Assembly: GCF_029227915.1 (NCBI RefSeq) | Contig: NC_079884.1 | Span: 29,700,001-29,764,000, forward strand | Direction of reading: 5' to 3' | Length of the DNA stretch: 64,000 bases | Source of the DNA: Hydractinia symbiolongicarpus | Taxonomy: Eukaryota > Cnidaria > Hydrozoa > Anthoathecata > Hydractiniidae | Shown here: one piece after another, positions 35,871 through 50,800 of the stretch | Position numbering within the stretch: the stretch's first letter is position 1 | How the letters are laid out: every line of letters starts with the position of its first letter | Notes under the pieces: model-generated | Seen by the model: only the letters and a program-made list of their open reading frames with translations | The model's database searches: none | What the model was told of the DNA's origin: nothing | Program-made: the position numbers and the translations under genes

Positions 35871-38800
35871 AGTACCCAGGGTGTAAACTCATTTCCCGAA
35901 CGATTTTTTAAATTATTATTTCACCACTAAAGCCCATGAGACTTGTAGTTTTTAAAAATGTTTTCATTTTTGATGAGACACTGTATAAAAGAAGTTTAAT
36001 CGCCAGCAAACGAAAACCAGCGATTTCCCGTAAATCCCGGGCTTGGCCCGTATAGTTAAAAGTCTACAAAGAAAGTACCCAGGGAGTAAACTCATTTCCC
36101 GAACGATTTTTTAGATTATTTTTTCACCACGAAAACACATGAGACTTGTAGTTTTCAAACTTGTTTTCATTTTTGATGAGACGCTGAATAAAAGAAGTTT
36201 AATCGCCAGCAAACGAAAACCCGCGATTTCCCGTAAATCCCGGGCTTGGCCCGTATAGTTGAAAGTATATAAAGAAAGTACCCAAGGAGTAAACTGATTT
36301 CCCGAACGATTTTTTAAATTATCTTTTCAAAACTAAATCGCATGAGACTTGTAGTTTTTAAAGATGTTTTCATTTTTGATGAGACGCTGAATAAAAGAAG
36401 TTTAATCGCCGGCAAACGAAAACCCGCGATTTCCCATAAATCCCGGGCTTGGCCCGTATAGTTGAATGTATATAAAGAAAGTACCCAAGGAGTAAACTGA
36501 TTTCCCGAACGATTTTTCAAATTCTTTCTGCACCACTAGAACGAATGAGACTTGTAGTTTTCAAAAATGTTTTCATTTTTAATGAGACGCTTAATGAAAG
36601 AGGTTTAATCGCCGGCAAACGAAAACCCGCGATTTCCCGTAAATCCCAGGTTTGTCCCGTATAGTCGAGGGTATACAAAGAAAGTACCCTGTGAGTAAAC
36701 TCATTTCCAAAACGATTTTTTAAATTATCTTTTCACCACTAAAACGCATGAGACTTGCAGTTTTCAAAAATGTTTTCATTTTTGATGAGACGCTTAATGA
36801 AAGAGGTTTAATCGCCGGCAAACGAAATCCCGCGATTTCCCGTAAATCCCGGGCTTGGCCCGTATAGGCGAATGTATACAAAGAGAGTACCCAGGGAGTA
36901 AACTCATTTCCCGAACGATTTTTTAAATTTTTTTTCACCACTAAAACGCATGAGACTTGTAGTTTTCAAAAATGTTTTCATTATTGATGAGACGCTTAAT
37001 GACAGAGGTTTATTCGCCGGCAAACGAAAACCCGCGATTTCCCGTAAATCCCGGGCTTGGCCCGCATAGTCGAATGTATACAAAGAAAGTACCCTGTGAG
37101 TAAACTCATTTCCAGAACGATTTTTTAAAATATTTTTTCACCACTAAAACGCATAAGACTTGTAGTTTTCAAAAATGTTTTCATTTTTGATGAGACGCTG
37201 AATAAAAGAAGTTTAATCGCCGGCAAACAAAAACCCGCCATTTCCCGTAAACCCCGGACTCGACCCGTATAGTCAAAAGTATACAAAGAAAGTACCCAGG
37301 GTGTAAACTCCTTTCCCGAACGATTTTTTAAATTATTATTTCACCACTAAAGCCCATGAGACTTGTAGTTTTTAAAAATGTTTCCATTTTTGATGAGACG
37401 CTGTATAAAAGAAGTTTAATCGCCGGCAAACGAAAACCCGCGACTTCCCGTAAATCCCGGACTCGGCCCGTACAGTCAAAAGTATACAAAGAAAGTACCC
37501 AGGGAGTAAACCCAATTCCCGAACGATTTTTTAAATTATTTTTTCACCACTAAAGCCCATGAGACTTGCAGTTTTCAAAAATGTTTTCATTTTTGATGAG
37601 ACGCTTAATGAAAGAGGTTTAATCGCCGGCAAACAAAAACCCGCGATTTCCCGTAAATCCCGGGCTTGGCCCGCATAGTCGAATGTATACAAAGAAAGTA
37701 CCCTGTGAGTAAACTCATTTCCAGAACGATTTTTTAAATTATTTTTTCACCTCTAAAACGCATAAGACTTGTAGTTTTCAAAAATGTTTTCATTTTTGAT
37801 GAGACGCTGAATAAAGGAAGTTTAATCGCCGGCAAACAAAAACCCGCCATTTCCCGTAAACCCCGGACTCGGCCCGTATAGTCAAAAGTATACAAAAAAA
37901 GTACCCAGGGTGTAAACTCATTTCCCGAACGATTTTTTAAATTATTATTTCACCACTAAAGCCCATGAGACTTGTAGTTTTTAAAAATGTTTTCATTTTT
38001 GATGAGACGCTGTATAAAAGAAGTTTAATCGCCGGCAAACGAAAACCCGCGACTTCCCGTAAATCCCGGACTCGGCCCGTACAGTCAAAAGTATACAAAG
38101 AAAGTACCCAGGGAGTAAACCCAATTCCTGAACGATTTTTTAAATTAATTTTTCACCACTCAAACGCATGAGACTTGTAGTTTTCAGAAATGTTTTCATT
38201 TTTAATGAGACGCTTAATGAAAGTGGTTTAATCGCCGGCAAACGAAAACCCGCGATTTCCCGTAAATCCCGGGCTTGGCCCGTATAGTTGAATGTATTCA
38301 AAGAAAGTACCCTGTGAGTTAACTCATTTCCAAAACGATTTTTTAAATTATTTTTTCACCACTAAAACGCATGAGACTTGTAGTTTTCAAAAATGTTTTC
38401 ATTTTTGATGAGACGCTGAATAAAAGAAGTTTAATCGCCGGCAAACGAAAACCTGCGATTTCCCGTAAATCCCGGACTTGGCCCGTATAGTCAAAAGTAT
38501 GCGAAGAAAGTACCCATGGTGTAAACTCATTTCCCGAACGATTTTTTAAATTATTATTTCACCACTAAAGCCCATGAGACTTGTAGTTTTTAAAAATGTT
38601 TTCATTTTTGATGAGACGCTGTATAAAAGAAGTTTAATCGCCGGCAAACGAAAACCAGCGATTTCCCGTAAATCCCGGGCTTGGCCCGTATAGTCAAAAG
38701 TCTACAAAGAAAGTACCCAGGGAGTAAACTCATTTCCCGAACGATTTTTTAGATTATTTTTTCACCACGAAAACACATGAGACTTGTAGTTTTCAAACTT

Positions 38801-41800
38801 GTTTTCATTTTTGATGAGACGCTGAATAAAAGAAGTTTAATCGCCAGCAAACGAAAACCCGCGATTTCCCGTAAATCCCGGGCTTGGCCCGTATAGTTAA
38901 AAGTATATAAAGAAAGTACCCAAGGAGTAAACTGATTTCCCGAACGATTTTTTAAATTATCTTTTCAAAACTAAATCGCATGAGACTTGTAGTTTTTAAA
39001 GATGTTTTCATTTTTGATGAGACGCTGAATAAAAGAAGTTTAATCGCCGGCAAACGAAAACCCGCGATTTCCCGTAAATCCCGGGCTTGGCCCGTATAGT
39101 TGAATGTATATAAAGAAAGTACCCAAGGAGTAAACTGATTTCCCGAACGATTTTTCAAATTCTTTCTGCACCACTAGAACGAATGAGACTTGTAGTTTTT
39201 AAAAATGTTTTCATTTTTAATGAGACGCTTAATGAAAGAGGTTTAATCGCCGGCAAACGAAAACCCGCGATTTCCCGTAAATCCCAGGCTTGTCCCGTAT
39301 AGTCGAGGGTATACAAAGAAAGTACCCTGTGAGTAAACTCATTTCCAAAACGATTTTTTAAATTATCTTTTCACCACTAAAACGCATGAGACTTGCAGTT
39401 TTCAAAAATGTTTTCATTTTTGATGAGACGCTCAATGAAAGAGGTTTAATCGCCGGCAAACGAAATCCCGCGATTTCCCGTAAATCCCGGGCTTGGCCCG
39501 TATAGGCGAATGTATACAAAGAAAGTACCCAGGGAGTAAACTCATTTCCCGAACGATTTTTTAAATTTTTTTTCACCACTAAAACGCATGAGACTTGTAG
39601 TTTTCAAAAATGTTTTCATTATTGATGAGACGCTTAATGACAGAGGTTTATTCGCCGGCAAACGAAAACCCACGATTTCCCGTAAATCCCGGGCTTGGCC
39701 CGCATAGTCGAATGTATACAAAGAAAGTACCCTGTGAGTAAACTCGTTTCCAGAACGATTTTTTAAATTATTTTTTCACCACTAAAACGCATAAGACTTG
39801 TAGTTTTCAAAAATGTTTTCATTTTTGATGAGACGCTGAATAAAAGAAGTTTAATCGCCGGCAAACAAAAACCCGCCATTTCCCGTAAACCCCGGACTCG
39901 GCCCGTATAGTCAAAAGTATACAAAGAAAGTACCCAGGGTGTAAACTCATTTCCCGAACGATTTTTTAAATTATTATTTCACCACTAAAGCCCATGAGAC
40001 TTGTAGTTTTTAAAAATGTTTTCATTTTTGATGAGACGCTGTATAAAAGAAGTTTAATCGCCGGCAAACGAAAACCCGCGACTTCCCGTAAATCCCGGAC
40101 TCGGCCCGTACAGTCAAAAGTATACAAAGAAAGTACCCAGGGAGTAAACCCAATTCCCGAACGATTTTTTAAATTATTTTTTCACCACTCAAACGCATGA
40201 GACTTGTAGTTTTCAGAAATGTTTTCATTTTTGATGAGACGCTTAATGAAAGTGGTTTAATCGCCGGCAAACGAAAACCCGCGATTTCCCGTAAATCCCG
40301 GGCTTGGCCCGTATAGTCAAAAGTCTACAAAGAAAGTACCCAGGGAGTAAACTCATTTCCCGAACGATTTTTTAGATTATTTTTTCACCACGAAAACACA
40401 TGAGACTTGTAGTTTTCAAACTTGTTTTCATTTTTGATGAGACGCTGAATAAAAGAAGTTTAATCGCCAGCAAACGAAAACCCGCGATTTCCCGTAAATC
40501 CCGGGCTTGGCCCGTATAGTTGAAAGTATATAAAGAAAGTACCCAAGGAGTAAACTGATTTCCCGAACGATTTTTTAAATTATCTTTTCAAAACTAAATC
40601 GCATGAGACTTGTAGTTTTTAAATATGTTTTCATTTTTGATGAGACGCTGAATAAAAGGAGTTTAATTGCCGGCAAACGAAAACACGCTATTTCCCGTAA
40701 ACCCCGGACTCGGCCCGTATAGTCAAAAGTATACAAAGAAAGTACCCAGGGAGTACATTCATTTCCCGAACGATTTCTTAAATTATTTTTTCACCACTAA
40801 AACGCATGAGACTTGTAGTTTTCAAAAATTTTTTCATTTTTGATGAGACGCTGAATAAAAGAAGTTTAATCGCCGGCAAACGAAAACCTGCGATTTCCCG
40901 AAAATCCAGGACTCGGCCTGTAAAGTCAAAAGTATACAAAAAAAGTACCCAGGGAGTAAACTCATTTCCCGAACGATTTTTTAAATTATTATTTAACCAC
41001 TAAAGCCCATGAGACTTGTAGTTTTTAAAAATGTTTTCATTTTTGATGAGACGCTGAATAAAAGGAGTTTAATCGCCGGCAAACGAAAACCCGCGATTTC
41101 CCGTAAACCCCGGACTCGGCCCGTATAGTCAAAAGTATACAAAGAAAGTACCCAGGGTTTAAACTCATTTCCCGAACGATTTTTTAAATTATTATTTCAC
41201 CACTAAAGCCCATGAGACTTGTAGTTTTTAAAAATGTTTTCATTTTTGATGAGACGCTGTATAAAAGAAGTTTAATCGCCGGCAAACGAAAACCAGCGAT
41301 TTCCCGTAAATCCCGGGCTTGGCCCGTGTAGTCGAATGTATACAAAGAAAGTACCCAGGGAGTAAACTCATTTCCTGAATGATTTTTTAAATTTTTTTTC
41401 ACCACTAAAATGCATGAGATTGTAGTTTTCAAAAATGTTTTCATTTTTGATGAGACGCTTAATGAAAGAGGTTTAATCGCCGGCAAACGAGAACCCGCGA
41501 TTTCCCGTAAATCCCGGGCTTGGCCCGTATAGTCAAGTGTATACAAAGAAAGTACCCAGGGAGTAAACTCATTTCCCGAACGATTTTTTAAATTATTTTT
41601 TCACCACTAAAACGCATAAGACTTGTAGTTTTCAAAAATGTTTTCATTCTTGATGAGACGCTGAATAAAAGAAGTTTAATCGCCGGCAAACGAAAACCCG
41701 CGATTTCCCGTAAATCCCGGGCTTGGCCCGTATAGTTGAATGTATATAAAAAAAGTACCCAAGGAGTAAACTTATTTTCCCGAACGATTTTTCAAATTAT

Positions 41801-44800
41801 TTCTGCACCACTAGAACGAATGAGACTTGTAGTTTTCAAAAATGTTTTCATTTTTAATGAGACGCTGAATAAAAGAAGTTTAATCGCCGGCAAACGAAAA
41901 CCCGCGACTTCCTGTAAATCCCGGGCTTGTCCCGTATAGTCAAGTGTATACAAAGAAAGTACCCTGTGAGTAAACTCATTTCCAGAACGATTTTTTAAAT
42001 TATCTTTTCAAAACTAAATCGCATGAGACTTGTAGTTTTTAAAGATGTTTTCATTTTTGATGAGACGCTGAATAAAAGAAGTTTAATCGCCGGCAAACGA
42101 AAACCCGCGATTTCCCGTAAATCCCGGGCTTGGCCCGTATAGTTGAATGTATATAAAGAAAGTACCCAAGGAGTAAACTGATTTCCCGAACGATTTTTCA
42201 AATTCTTTCTGCACCACTAGAACGAATGAGACTTGTAGTTTTTAAAAATGTTTTCATTTTTAATGAGACGCTTAATGAAAGAGGTTTAATCGCCGGCAAA
42301 CGAAAACCCGCGATTTCCCGTAAATCCCAGGCTTGTCCCGTATAGTCGAGGGTATACAAAGAAAGTACCCTGTGAGTAAACTCATTTCCAAAACGATTTT
42401 TTAAATTATCTTTTCACCACTAAAACGCATGAGACTTGCAGTTTTCAAAAATGTTTTCATTTTTGATGAGACGCTTAATGAAAGAGGTTTAATCGCCGGC
42501 AAACGAAATCCCGCGATTTCCCGTAAATCCCGGGCTTGGCCCGTATAGGCGAATGTATACAAAGAGAGTACCCAGGGAGTAAACTCATTTCCCGAACGAT
42601 TTTTTAATTTTTTTTTCACCACTAAAACGCATGAGACTTGTAGTTTTCAAAAATGTTTTCATTATTGATGAGACGCTTAATGACAGAGGTTTATTCGCCG
42701 GCAAACGAAAACCCACGATTTCCCGTAAATCCCGAGCTTGGCCCGCATGGTCGAATGTATACAAAGAAAGTACCCTGTGAGTAAACTCGTTTCCAGAACG
42801 ATTTTTTAAATTATTTTTTCACCACTAAAACGCATAAGACTTGTAGTTTTCAAAAATGTTTTCATTTTTGATGAGACGCTTAATGAAAGAGGTTTAATCG
42901 CCGGCAAACAAAAACCCGCCATTTCCCGTAAACCCCGGACTCGGCCCGTATAGTCAAAAGTATACAAAGAAAGTACCCAGGGTGTAAACTCATTTCCCGA
43001 ACGATTTTTTAAATTATTATTTCACCACTAAAGCCCATGAGACTTGTAGTTTTTAAAAATGTTTTCATTTTTGATGAGACGCTGTATAAAAGAAGTTTAA
43101 TCGCCGGCAAACGAAAACCCGCGACTTCCCGTAAATCCCGGACTCGGCCCGTACAGTCAAAAGTATACAAAGAAAGTACCCAGGGAGTAAACCCAATTCC
43201 CGAACGATTTTTTAAATTATTTTTTCACCACTCAAACGCATGAGACTTGTAGTTTTCAGAAATGTTTTCATTTTTGATGAGACGCTTAATGAAAGTGGTT
43301 TAATCGCCGGCAAACGAAAACCCGCGATTTCCCGTAAATCCCGGGCTTGGCCCGTATAGTCAAAAGTCTACAAAGAAAGTACCCAGGGAGTAAACTCATT
43401 TCCCGAACGATTTTTTAGATTATTTTTTCACCACGAAAACACATGAGACTTGTAGTTTTCAAACTTGTTTTCATTTTTGATGAGACGCTGAATAAAAGAA
43501 GTTTAATCGCCAGCAAACGAAAACCCGCGATTTCCCGTAAATCCCGGGCTTGGCCCGTATAGTTGAAAGTATATAAAGAAAGTACCCAAGGAGTAAACTG
43601 ATTTCCCGAACGATTTTTTAAATTATCTTTTCAAAACTAAATCGCATGAGACTTGTAGTTTTTAAAGATGTTTTCATTTTTGATGAGACGCTGAATAAAA
43701 GGAGTTTAATTGCCGGCAAACGAAAACACGCTAATTCCCGTAAACCCCGGACTCGGCCCGTATAGTCAAAAGTATACAAAGAAAGTACCCAGGGAGTACA
43801 TTCATTTCCCGAACGATTTCTTAAATTATTTTTTCACCACTAAAACGCATGAGACTTGTAGTTTTCAAAAAATTTTTCATTTTTGATGAGACGCTGAATA
43901 AAAGAAGTTTAATCGCCGGCAAACGAAAACCTGCGATTTCCCGAAAATCCCGGACTCGGCCTGTAAAGTCAAAAGTATACAAAAAAAGTACCCAGGGAGT
44001 AAACTCATTTCCCGAACGATTTTTTAAATTATTATTTAACCACTAAAGCCCATGAGACTTGTAGTTTTTAAAAATGTTTTCATTTTTGATGAGACGCTGA
44101 ATAAAAGGAGTTTAACCGCCGGCAAACGAAAACCCGCGATTTCCCGTAAACCCCGGACTCGGCCCGTATAGTCAAAAGTATACAAAGAAAGTACCCAGGG
44201 TTTAAACTCATTTCCCGAACGATTTTTTAAATTATTATTTCACCACTAAAGCCCATGAGACTTGTAGTTTTTAAAAATGTTTTCATTTTTGATGAGACGC
44301 TTAATGAAAGAGGTTTAATCGCCGGCAAACGAGAACCCGCGATTTCCCGTAAATCCCGGGCTTGGCCCGTATAGTCGAATGTATACAAAGAAAGTACCCT
44401 GTGAGTAAACTCATTTCCAGAACGATTTTTTAAATTATTTTTTCACCACTAAAACGCATAAGACTTGTAGTTTTCAAAAATGTTTTCATTTTTGATGAGA
44501 CGCTGAATAAAAGAAGTTTAATCGCTGGCAAACGAAAACACGCGATTTCCCGTAAATCCCGGACTTGGCCCGTATAGTCAAAAGTATACAAGGAAAGTAC
44601 CCAGGGAGTAAACTCATTTCCCGAACGATTTTTTAAATTATTTTTTCACCACTAAAACGCATAAGACTTGTAGTTTTCAAAAATGTTTTCATTCTTGATG
44701 AGACGCTGAATAAAAGAAGTTTAATCGCCGGCAAACGAAAACCCGCGATTTCCCGTAAATCCCGGGCTTGGCCCGTATAGTTGAATGTATATAAAGAAAG

Positions 44801-45030
44801 TACCCAAGGAGTAAACTTATTTTCCCGAACGATTTTTCAAATTATTTCTGCACCACTAGAACGAATGAGACTTGTAGTTTTCAAAAATGTTTTCATTTTT
44901 AATGAGACGCTGAATAAAAGAAGTTTAATCGACGGCAAACGAAAACCCGCGATTTCCTGTAAATCCCGGGCTTGTCCCGTATAGTCGAGTGTATACAAAG
45001 AAAGTACCCTGTGAGTAAACTCATTTCCGA
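35820..45030 (+). repeat. 13-mer (2638 bp) and 15-mer (3043 bp) higher-order repeats
   Basis: 35.82-37.56 kb recurs at 38.46-40.20 kb (offset 2638), sharing AAGTCTACAAAG, CACGAAAACACATG and TTTTCAAAACTAAATCG variants. 38.95-41.2 kb recurs at 41.99-44.24 kb (offset 3043). A monomer type near 41.74 kb (CTTATTTTCCCG) recurs at 44.78 kb, offset 3045. One monomer was lost and one gained between these copies around 41.24-41.45 and 44.28-44.8 kb. Confidence 0.8.
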
Positions 45031-47880
45031 GACGATTTTTTAAATTATCTTTTCACCACTAAATCGCATGAGACTTGTAGTTTTCAAAAATGTTTTCATT
45101 TTTTATGAGTCGCTGAATAAAAGAAGTTTAATCGCCGGGAAACGAAAACCTGCGATTTCCCGTAAATCCCAGACTCGGCCCGTATAGTCAAAAGTATACA
45201 AAGAAAATGCCCAGGGAGTAAACTCATTTCCCGAACGATTTTTTAAATTATTATTTCACCACTAAAGCCCATGAGACTTGTAGTTTTTAAAGATGTTTTC
45301 ATTTTTGATGAGACGCTGAATAAAAGGAGTTTAATCGCCGGCAAACGAAAACCCGCGATTTCCCGTAAACCCCGGACTCGGCCCGTATAGTCAAAAGTAT
45401 ACAAAGAAAGTACCCAGGGAGTACATTCATTTCCCAAACGATTTTTTGAATTATTTTTTCACCACTAAAACGCATGAGACTTGTAGTTTTCAAAAATGTT
45501 TTCATTTTTGATGAGACGCTGAATAAAAGAAGTTTAATCGCCGGCAAACGAAAACCTGCGTTTTCCCGAAAATCCCGGACTCGGCCTGTAAAGTCAAAAG
45601 TATAAAAAAAAAATACCCAGGGAGTAAACTCATTTACCGAACGATTTTTTAAATTATTATTTAACCACTAAAGCCCATGAGACTTGTAGTTTTCAAAAAT
45701 GTTTTCATTTTTGATGAGACGCTTAATGAAAGTGCTTTAATCGCCGGCAACAAAGACCCGCGATTTCCCGTAAATTCCGGGCTTGGCCGTATAGTCGAAT
45801 GTATACAAAGAAACTACCCTGTGAGTTAACTCATTTCCAAAACGATTTTTTAAATTATCTTTTCACCACTAAAACGCATGAGACTTGTAGTTTTCAAAAA
45901 TGTTTTCATTTTTGATGAGATACTGAATAAAAGAAGTTTAATCGCCGGCAAACGAAAACCCACCATTTCCCGTAAATCCCGGGCTTGGCCCGTATAGTCA
46001 AAAGTATGCAAAGAAAGTACCCAGGGAGTAAACTCATTTCCAGAACGATTTTTTAGATTATTTTTTCACCACTAAAACGCATGAGACTTGTAGTTTTCAA
46101 ACTTGTTTTCATTTTTGATGAGACGTTGAATAAAAGAAGTTTAATCGCCGGCAAACGAAAACCCGCGATTTCCCGTAAATCCCGGGCTTGGCCTGTATAG
46201 TTGAATGTATATAAAGAAAGTACCCAAGGAGTAAACTGATTTCCCGAACGATTTTTCAAATTATTTCTGCACCACTAGAACGAATGAGACTTGTAGTTTT
46301 CAAAAATATTTTCATTTTTAATGAGACGCTTAATGAAAGAGGTTTAATCACCGGCAAACGAAGACTCGCGTTTTCCCGTAAATCCCGGGCTTGTCCCGTA
46401 TAGTCGAGTGTATACAAAGAAAGTACCCTGTGAGTAAACTCATTTCCAGAACGATTTTTTAAATTATCTTTTCACCACTAAATCGCATGAGACTTGTAGT
46501 TTTCAAAAATGTTTTCATTTTTTATGAGACGCTGAATAAAAGAAGTTTAATCGCCGGTAAACGAAAACCTGCAATTTCCCGTAAATCCCAGACTCGGCCC
46601 GTATAGTCAAAAGTATACAAAGAAAATACCCAGGGAGTAAACTCATTTTCCGAACGATTTTTTAAATTACTATTTCACCACTAAAGCCCATGAGACTTGT
46701 AGTTTTTTAAATCGTTTTCATTTTTGATGAGACGCTGAATAAAAGGAGTTTAAATGCCGGCAAACGAAAACCTGCGATTTCCCGTAAATCCCGGACTCTG
46801 CCTGTAAAGTCAAAAGTATACAAAAAAAGTACCCAGGGAGTAAACTCATTTCCCGAACGATTTTTTAAATTATTATTTAACCACTAAAGCCCATGAGACT
46901 TGTAGTTTTCAAAAATGTTTTCATTTTTGATGAGACACGGATTAAAAGAGGTTTAATCGCCGGCAAACGAAAACCCGCCATTTCCCTTAAATCCCGGACT
47001 CGGCCTGTAAAGTCAAAAGTATACAAAAAAGTACGCAGGGAGTAAACTCATTTCCCGAAAGATTTTTTATATTATTTTTTCACATCTAAAACGCATGAGA
47101 CTTGTAGTTTTCAAAAATGTTTTCATTTTTGATGGGACGCTGAATAAAAGAAGTTTAATCGCCGGCAAACGAAAACCGCGATTTCCCGTAAATTCCGAAC
47201 TCGGCCCGTATAGTCAAAAGTATACAAAGAAAGTACCCAGGGAGTAAATTCATTTCCCGAACGATTTTTTAAATTATTTTTTAACCACTAAAGCCCAGGA
47301 GACTTGTAGTTTTCAAAAATGTTTTTATTATTGATGAGACGCTGATTAAAAGAAGTTTAATCGCCGGCAAACTAAAACCCGCCATTTCCCGTAAATCCCG
47401 GGCTTGGCCCGTATAGTCAAAAGTATACAAAGAAAGTACCCAGGGAGTAAACTCATTTCCAGAACGATTTTTTACATTATTTTTTCACCACTAAAACGCA
47501 TGAGACTTGTAGTTTTCAAACTTGTTTTCATTTTTGATGAGACGCTGAATAAAAGAAGTTTAATCGCCGGCAAACGAAAACCCGCGATTTCCCGTAAATC
47601 CCGGGCTTGGCCTGTATAGTTGAATGTATATAAAGAAAGTACTCAAGGAGTAAACTCATTTCCCGAACGATTTTTCAAATTATTTCTGCACCACTAGAAC
47701 GAATGAGACTTGTAGTTTTCAAAAATGTTTTCATTTTTTATGAGACGCTGAATAAAAGAAGTTTAATCGCCGGCAAACGAAAACCTGCAATTTCCCGTAA
47801 ATCCCAGACTCGGCCCGTATAGTCAAAAGTATACAAAGAAAATGCCCAGGGAGTAAACTCTTTTCCCGAACGATTTTTTA
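45030..47880 (+). repeat. Satellite with more diverged monomers, no clear higher-order unit
   Basis: Fourteen or so monomers with more private changes than the neighbours: GGCAACAAAGACCC, ATGAGTCGC, GACACGGATTAAAAG, AAGCCCAGGAG, single-base losses (GAAAACCGCG). I see no long tandem partner nearby, except that 47.3-47.9 kb is related to 55.43-56.1 kb. This looks like an older stretch between recently amplified blocks. Confidence 0.65.
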
Positions 47881-50800
47881 AATTAATATTTCACCACTAA
47901 AGCCCATGAGACTTGTAGTTTTTAGAAATGTTTTCATTTTTGATGAGACGCTGAATAAAAGGAGTTTAAATGCCGGCAAACGAAAACCTGCGATTTCCCG
48001 TAAATCCCGGACTCGGCCTGTAAAGTCAAAAGTATACAAAAAAAGTACCCAGGGAGTAAACTCATTTCCCGAACGATTTTTTAAATTATTATTTAACCAC
48101 TAAAGCCCATGAGACTTGTAGTTTTCAAAAATGTTTTCATTTTTGATGAGACACTGATTAAAAGAGGTTTAATCGCCGGCAAACGAAAACCCGCCATTTC
48201 CCTTAAATCCCGGACTCGGCCTGTAAAGTCAAAAGTATACAAAAAAAGTACGCAGGGAGTAAACTCATTTCCCGAAAGATTTTTTATATTATTTTTTCAC
48301 CACTAAAACGAATGAGACTTGTAGTTTTCAAAAATGTTTTCATTTTTGATGGGACGCTGAATAAAAGAAGTTTAATCGCCGGCAAACGAAAACCGCGATT
48401 TCCCGTAAATTCCGGACTCGGCCCGTATAGTCAAAAGTATACAAAGAAAGTACCCAGGGAGTAAATTCATTTCCCGAACGATTTTTTAAATTATTTTTTA
48501 ACCACTAAAGCCCATGAGACTTGTAGTTTTCAAAAATGTTTTTATTTTTGATGAGACGCTGATTAAAAGAAGTTTAATCGCCGGCAAACGAAAACCCGCC
48601 ATTTCCCGTAAATCCCGGGCTTGGCCCGTATAGTCAAAAGTATACAAAGAAATTACCCAGGGAGTAAACTAATTTCCCGAACGATTTTTTATATTATTTT
48701 TTCACCACTAAAAGGCATAAGACTTGTAGTTTTCAAAAATGTTTTAATTTTTGATGGGACGCTGAATAAAAGAAGTTTAATCGCCGGCAAACGAAAACCC
48801 GCGATTTCCCGTAAATCCCGGACTCGGCCCGTATAGTCAAAAGTATACAAAGAAAGTACCCAGGGAGTAAACTCATTTCCCGAACGATTTTTTAAATTAT
48901 TTTTTCACCACTAAAACGCATGAGACTTGTAGTTTTTAAAAATGTTTTCATTTTTGATGAGACGCTTAATGAAAGAGGTTTAATCGCCGGAAAACGAAAA
49001 CCAGCGATTTCCCCTAAATCCCGGGTTTGGCCCGTGTAGTCGAATGTATACAAAGAAATTACCTAGGGAGTAAACTCATTTCCCGAAAGATTTTTTAAAT
49101 TTTTTTCACCACTAAAACGCATGAGACTTGTAGTTTTCAAAAATGTTTTCATTTTTGATGGGACGCTGAATAAAAGAAGTTTAATCGCCGGCAAAGGAAA
49201 ACCCGCGATTTCCCGTAAATCCCGGACTCGGCCCGTATAGTCAAAAGTACACAAAGAAAGTACCCAGGGAGTAAATTCATTTCCCGAACGATTTTTTAAA
49301 TTATTTTTTCACCACTAAAACGCATGAGACTTGTAGTTTTCAAAAATGTTTTCATTTTTGATGGGACGCTGAATAAAAGAAGTTTAATCGCCGGCAAACG
49401 AAAACCCGCGATTTCCCGTAAATCCCGGACTCGGCCCGTATAGTCAAAAGTATACAAAGAAAGTACCCAGGGAGTAAACTCATTTCCCGAACGATTTTTT
49501 AAATTACTATTTCACCACTAAAGCCCATGAGACTTGTAGTTTTTAGAAATGTTTTCATTTTTGATGAGACGCTGAATAAAAGGAGTTTAAATGCCGGCAA
49601 ACGAAAACCTGCGATTTCCCGTAAATCCCGGACTCGGCCTGTAAAGTCAAAAGTATACAAAAAAAGTACCCAGGGAGTAAACTCATTTCCCGAACGATTT
49701 TTTAAATTATTATTTAACCACTAAAGCCCATGAGACTTGTAGTTTTCAAAAATGTTTTCATTTTTGATGAGACACTGATTAAAAGAGGTTTAATCGCCGG
49801 CAAACGAAAACCCGCCATTTCCCTTAAATCCCGGACTCGGCCTGTAAAGTCAAAAGTATACAAAAAAAGTACGCAGGGAGTAAACTCATTTCCCGAAAGA
49901 TTTTTTATATTATTTTTTCACCACTAAAACGAATGAGACTTGTAGTTTTCAAAAATGTTTTCATTTTTGATGGGACGCTGAATAAAAGAAGTTTAATCGC
50001 CGGCAAACGAAAACCGCGATTTCCCGTAAATTCCGGACTCGGCCCGTATAGTCAAAAGTATACAAAGAAAGTACCCAGGGAGTAAATTCATTTCCCGAAC
50101 GATTTTTTAAATTAATTTTTAACCACTAAAGCCCATGAGACTTGTAGTTTTCAAAAATGTTTTTATTTTTGATGAGACGCTGATTAAAAGAAGTTTAATC
50201 GCCGGCAAACGAAAACCCGCCATTTCCCGTAAATCCCGGGCTTGGCCCGTATAGTCAAAAGTATACAAAGAAATTACCCAGGGAGTAAACTAATTTCCCG
50301 AACGATTTTTTATATTATTTTTTCACCACTAAAAGGCATAAGACTTGTAGTTTTCAAAAATGTTTTAATTTTTGATGGGACGCTGAATAAAAGAAGTTTA
50401 ATCGCCGGAAAACGAAAACCAGCGATTTCCCCTAAATCCCGGGTTTGGGCCGTGTAGTCGAATGTATACAAAGAAATTACCTATTGAGTAAACTCATTTC
50501 CCGAAAGATTTTTTAAATTTTTTTCACCACTAAAACGCATGAGACTTGTAGTTTTCAAAAATGTTTTCATTTTTGATGGGACGCTGAATAAAAGAAGTTT
50601 AATCGCCGGCAAAGGAAAACCCGCGATTTCCCGTAAATCCCGGACTCGGCCCGTATAGTCAAAAGTACACAAAGAAAGTACCCAGGGAGTAAATTCATTT
50701 CCCGAACGATTTTTTAAATTATTTTTTCACCACTAAAACGCATGAGACTTGTAGTTTTCAAAAATGTTTTCATTTTTGATGGGACGCTGAATAAAAGAAG

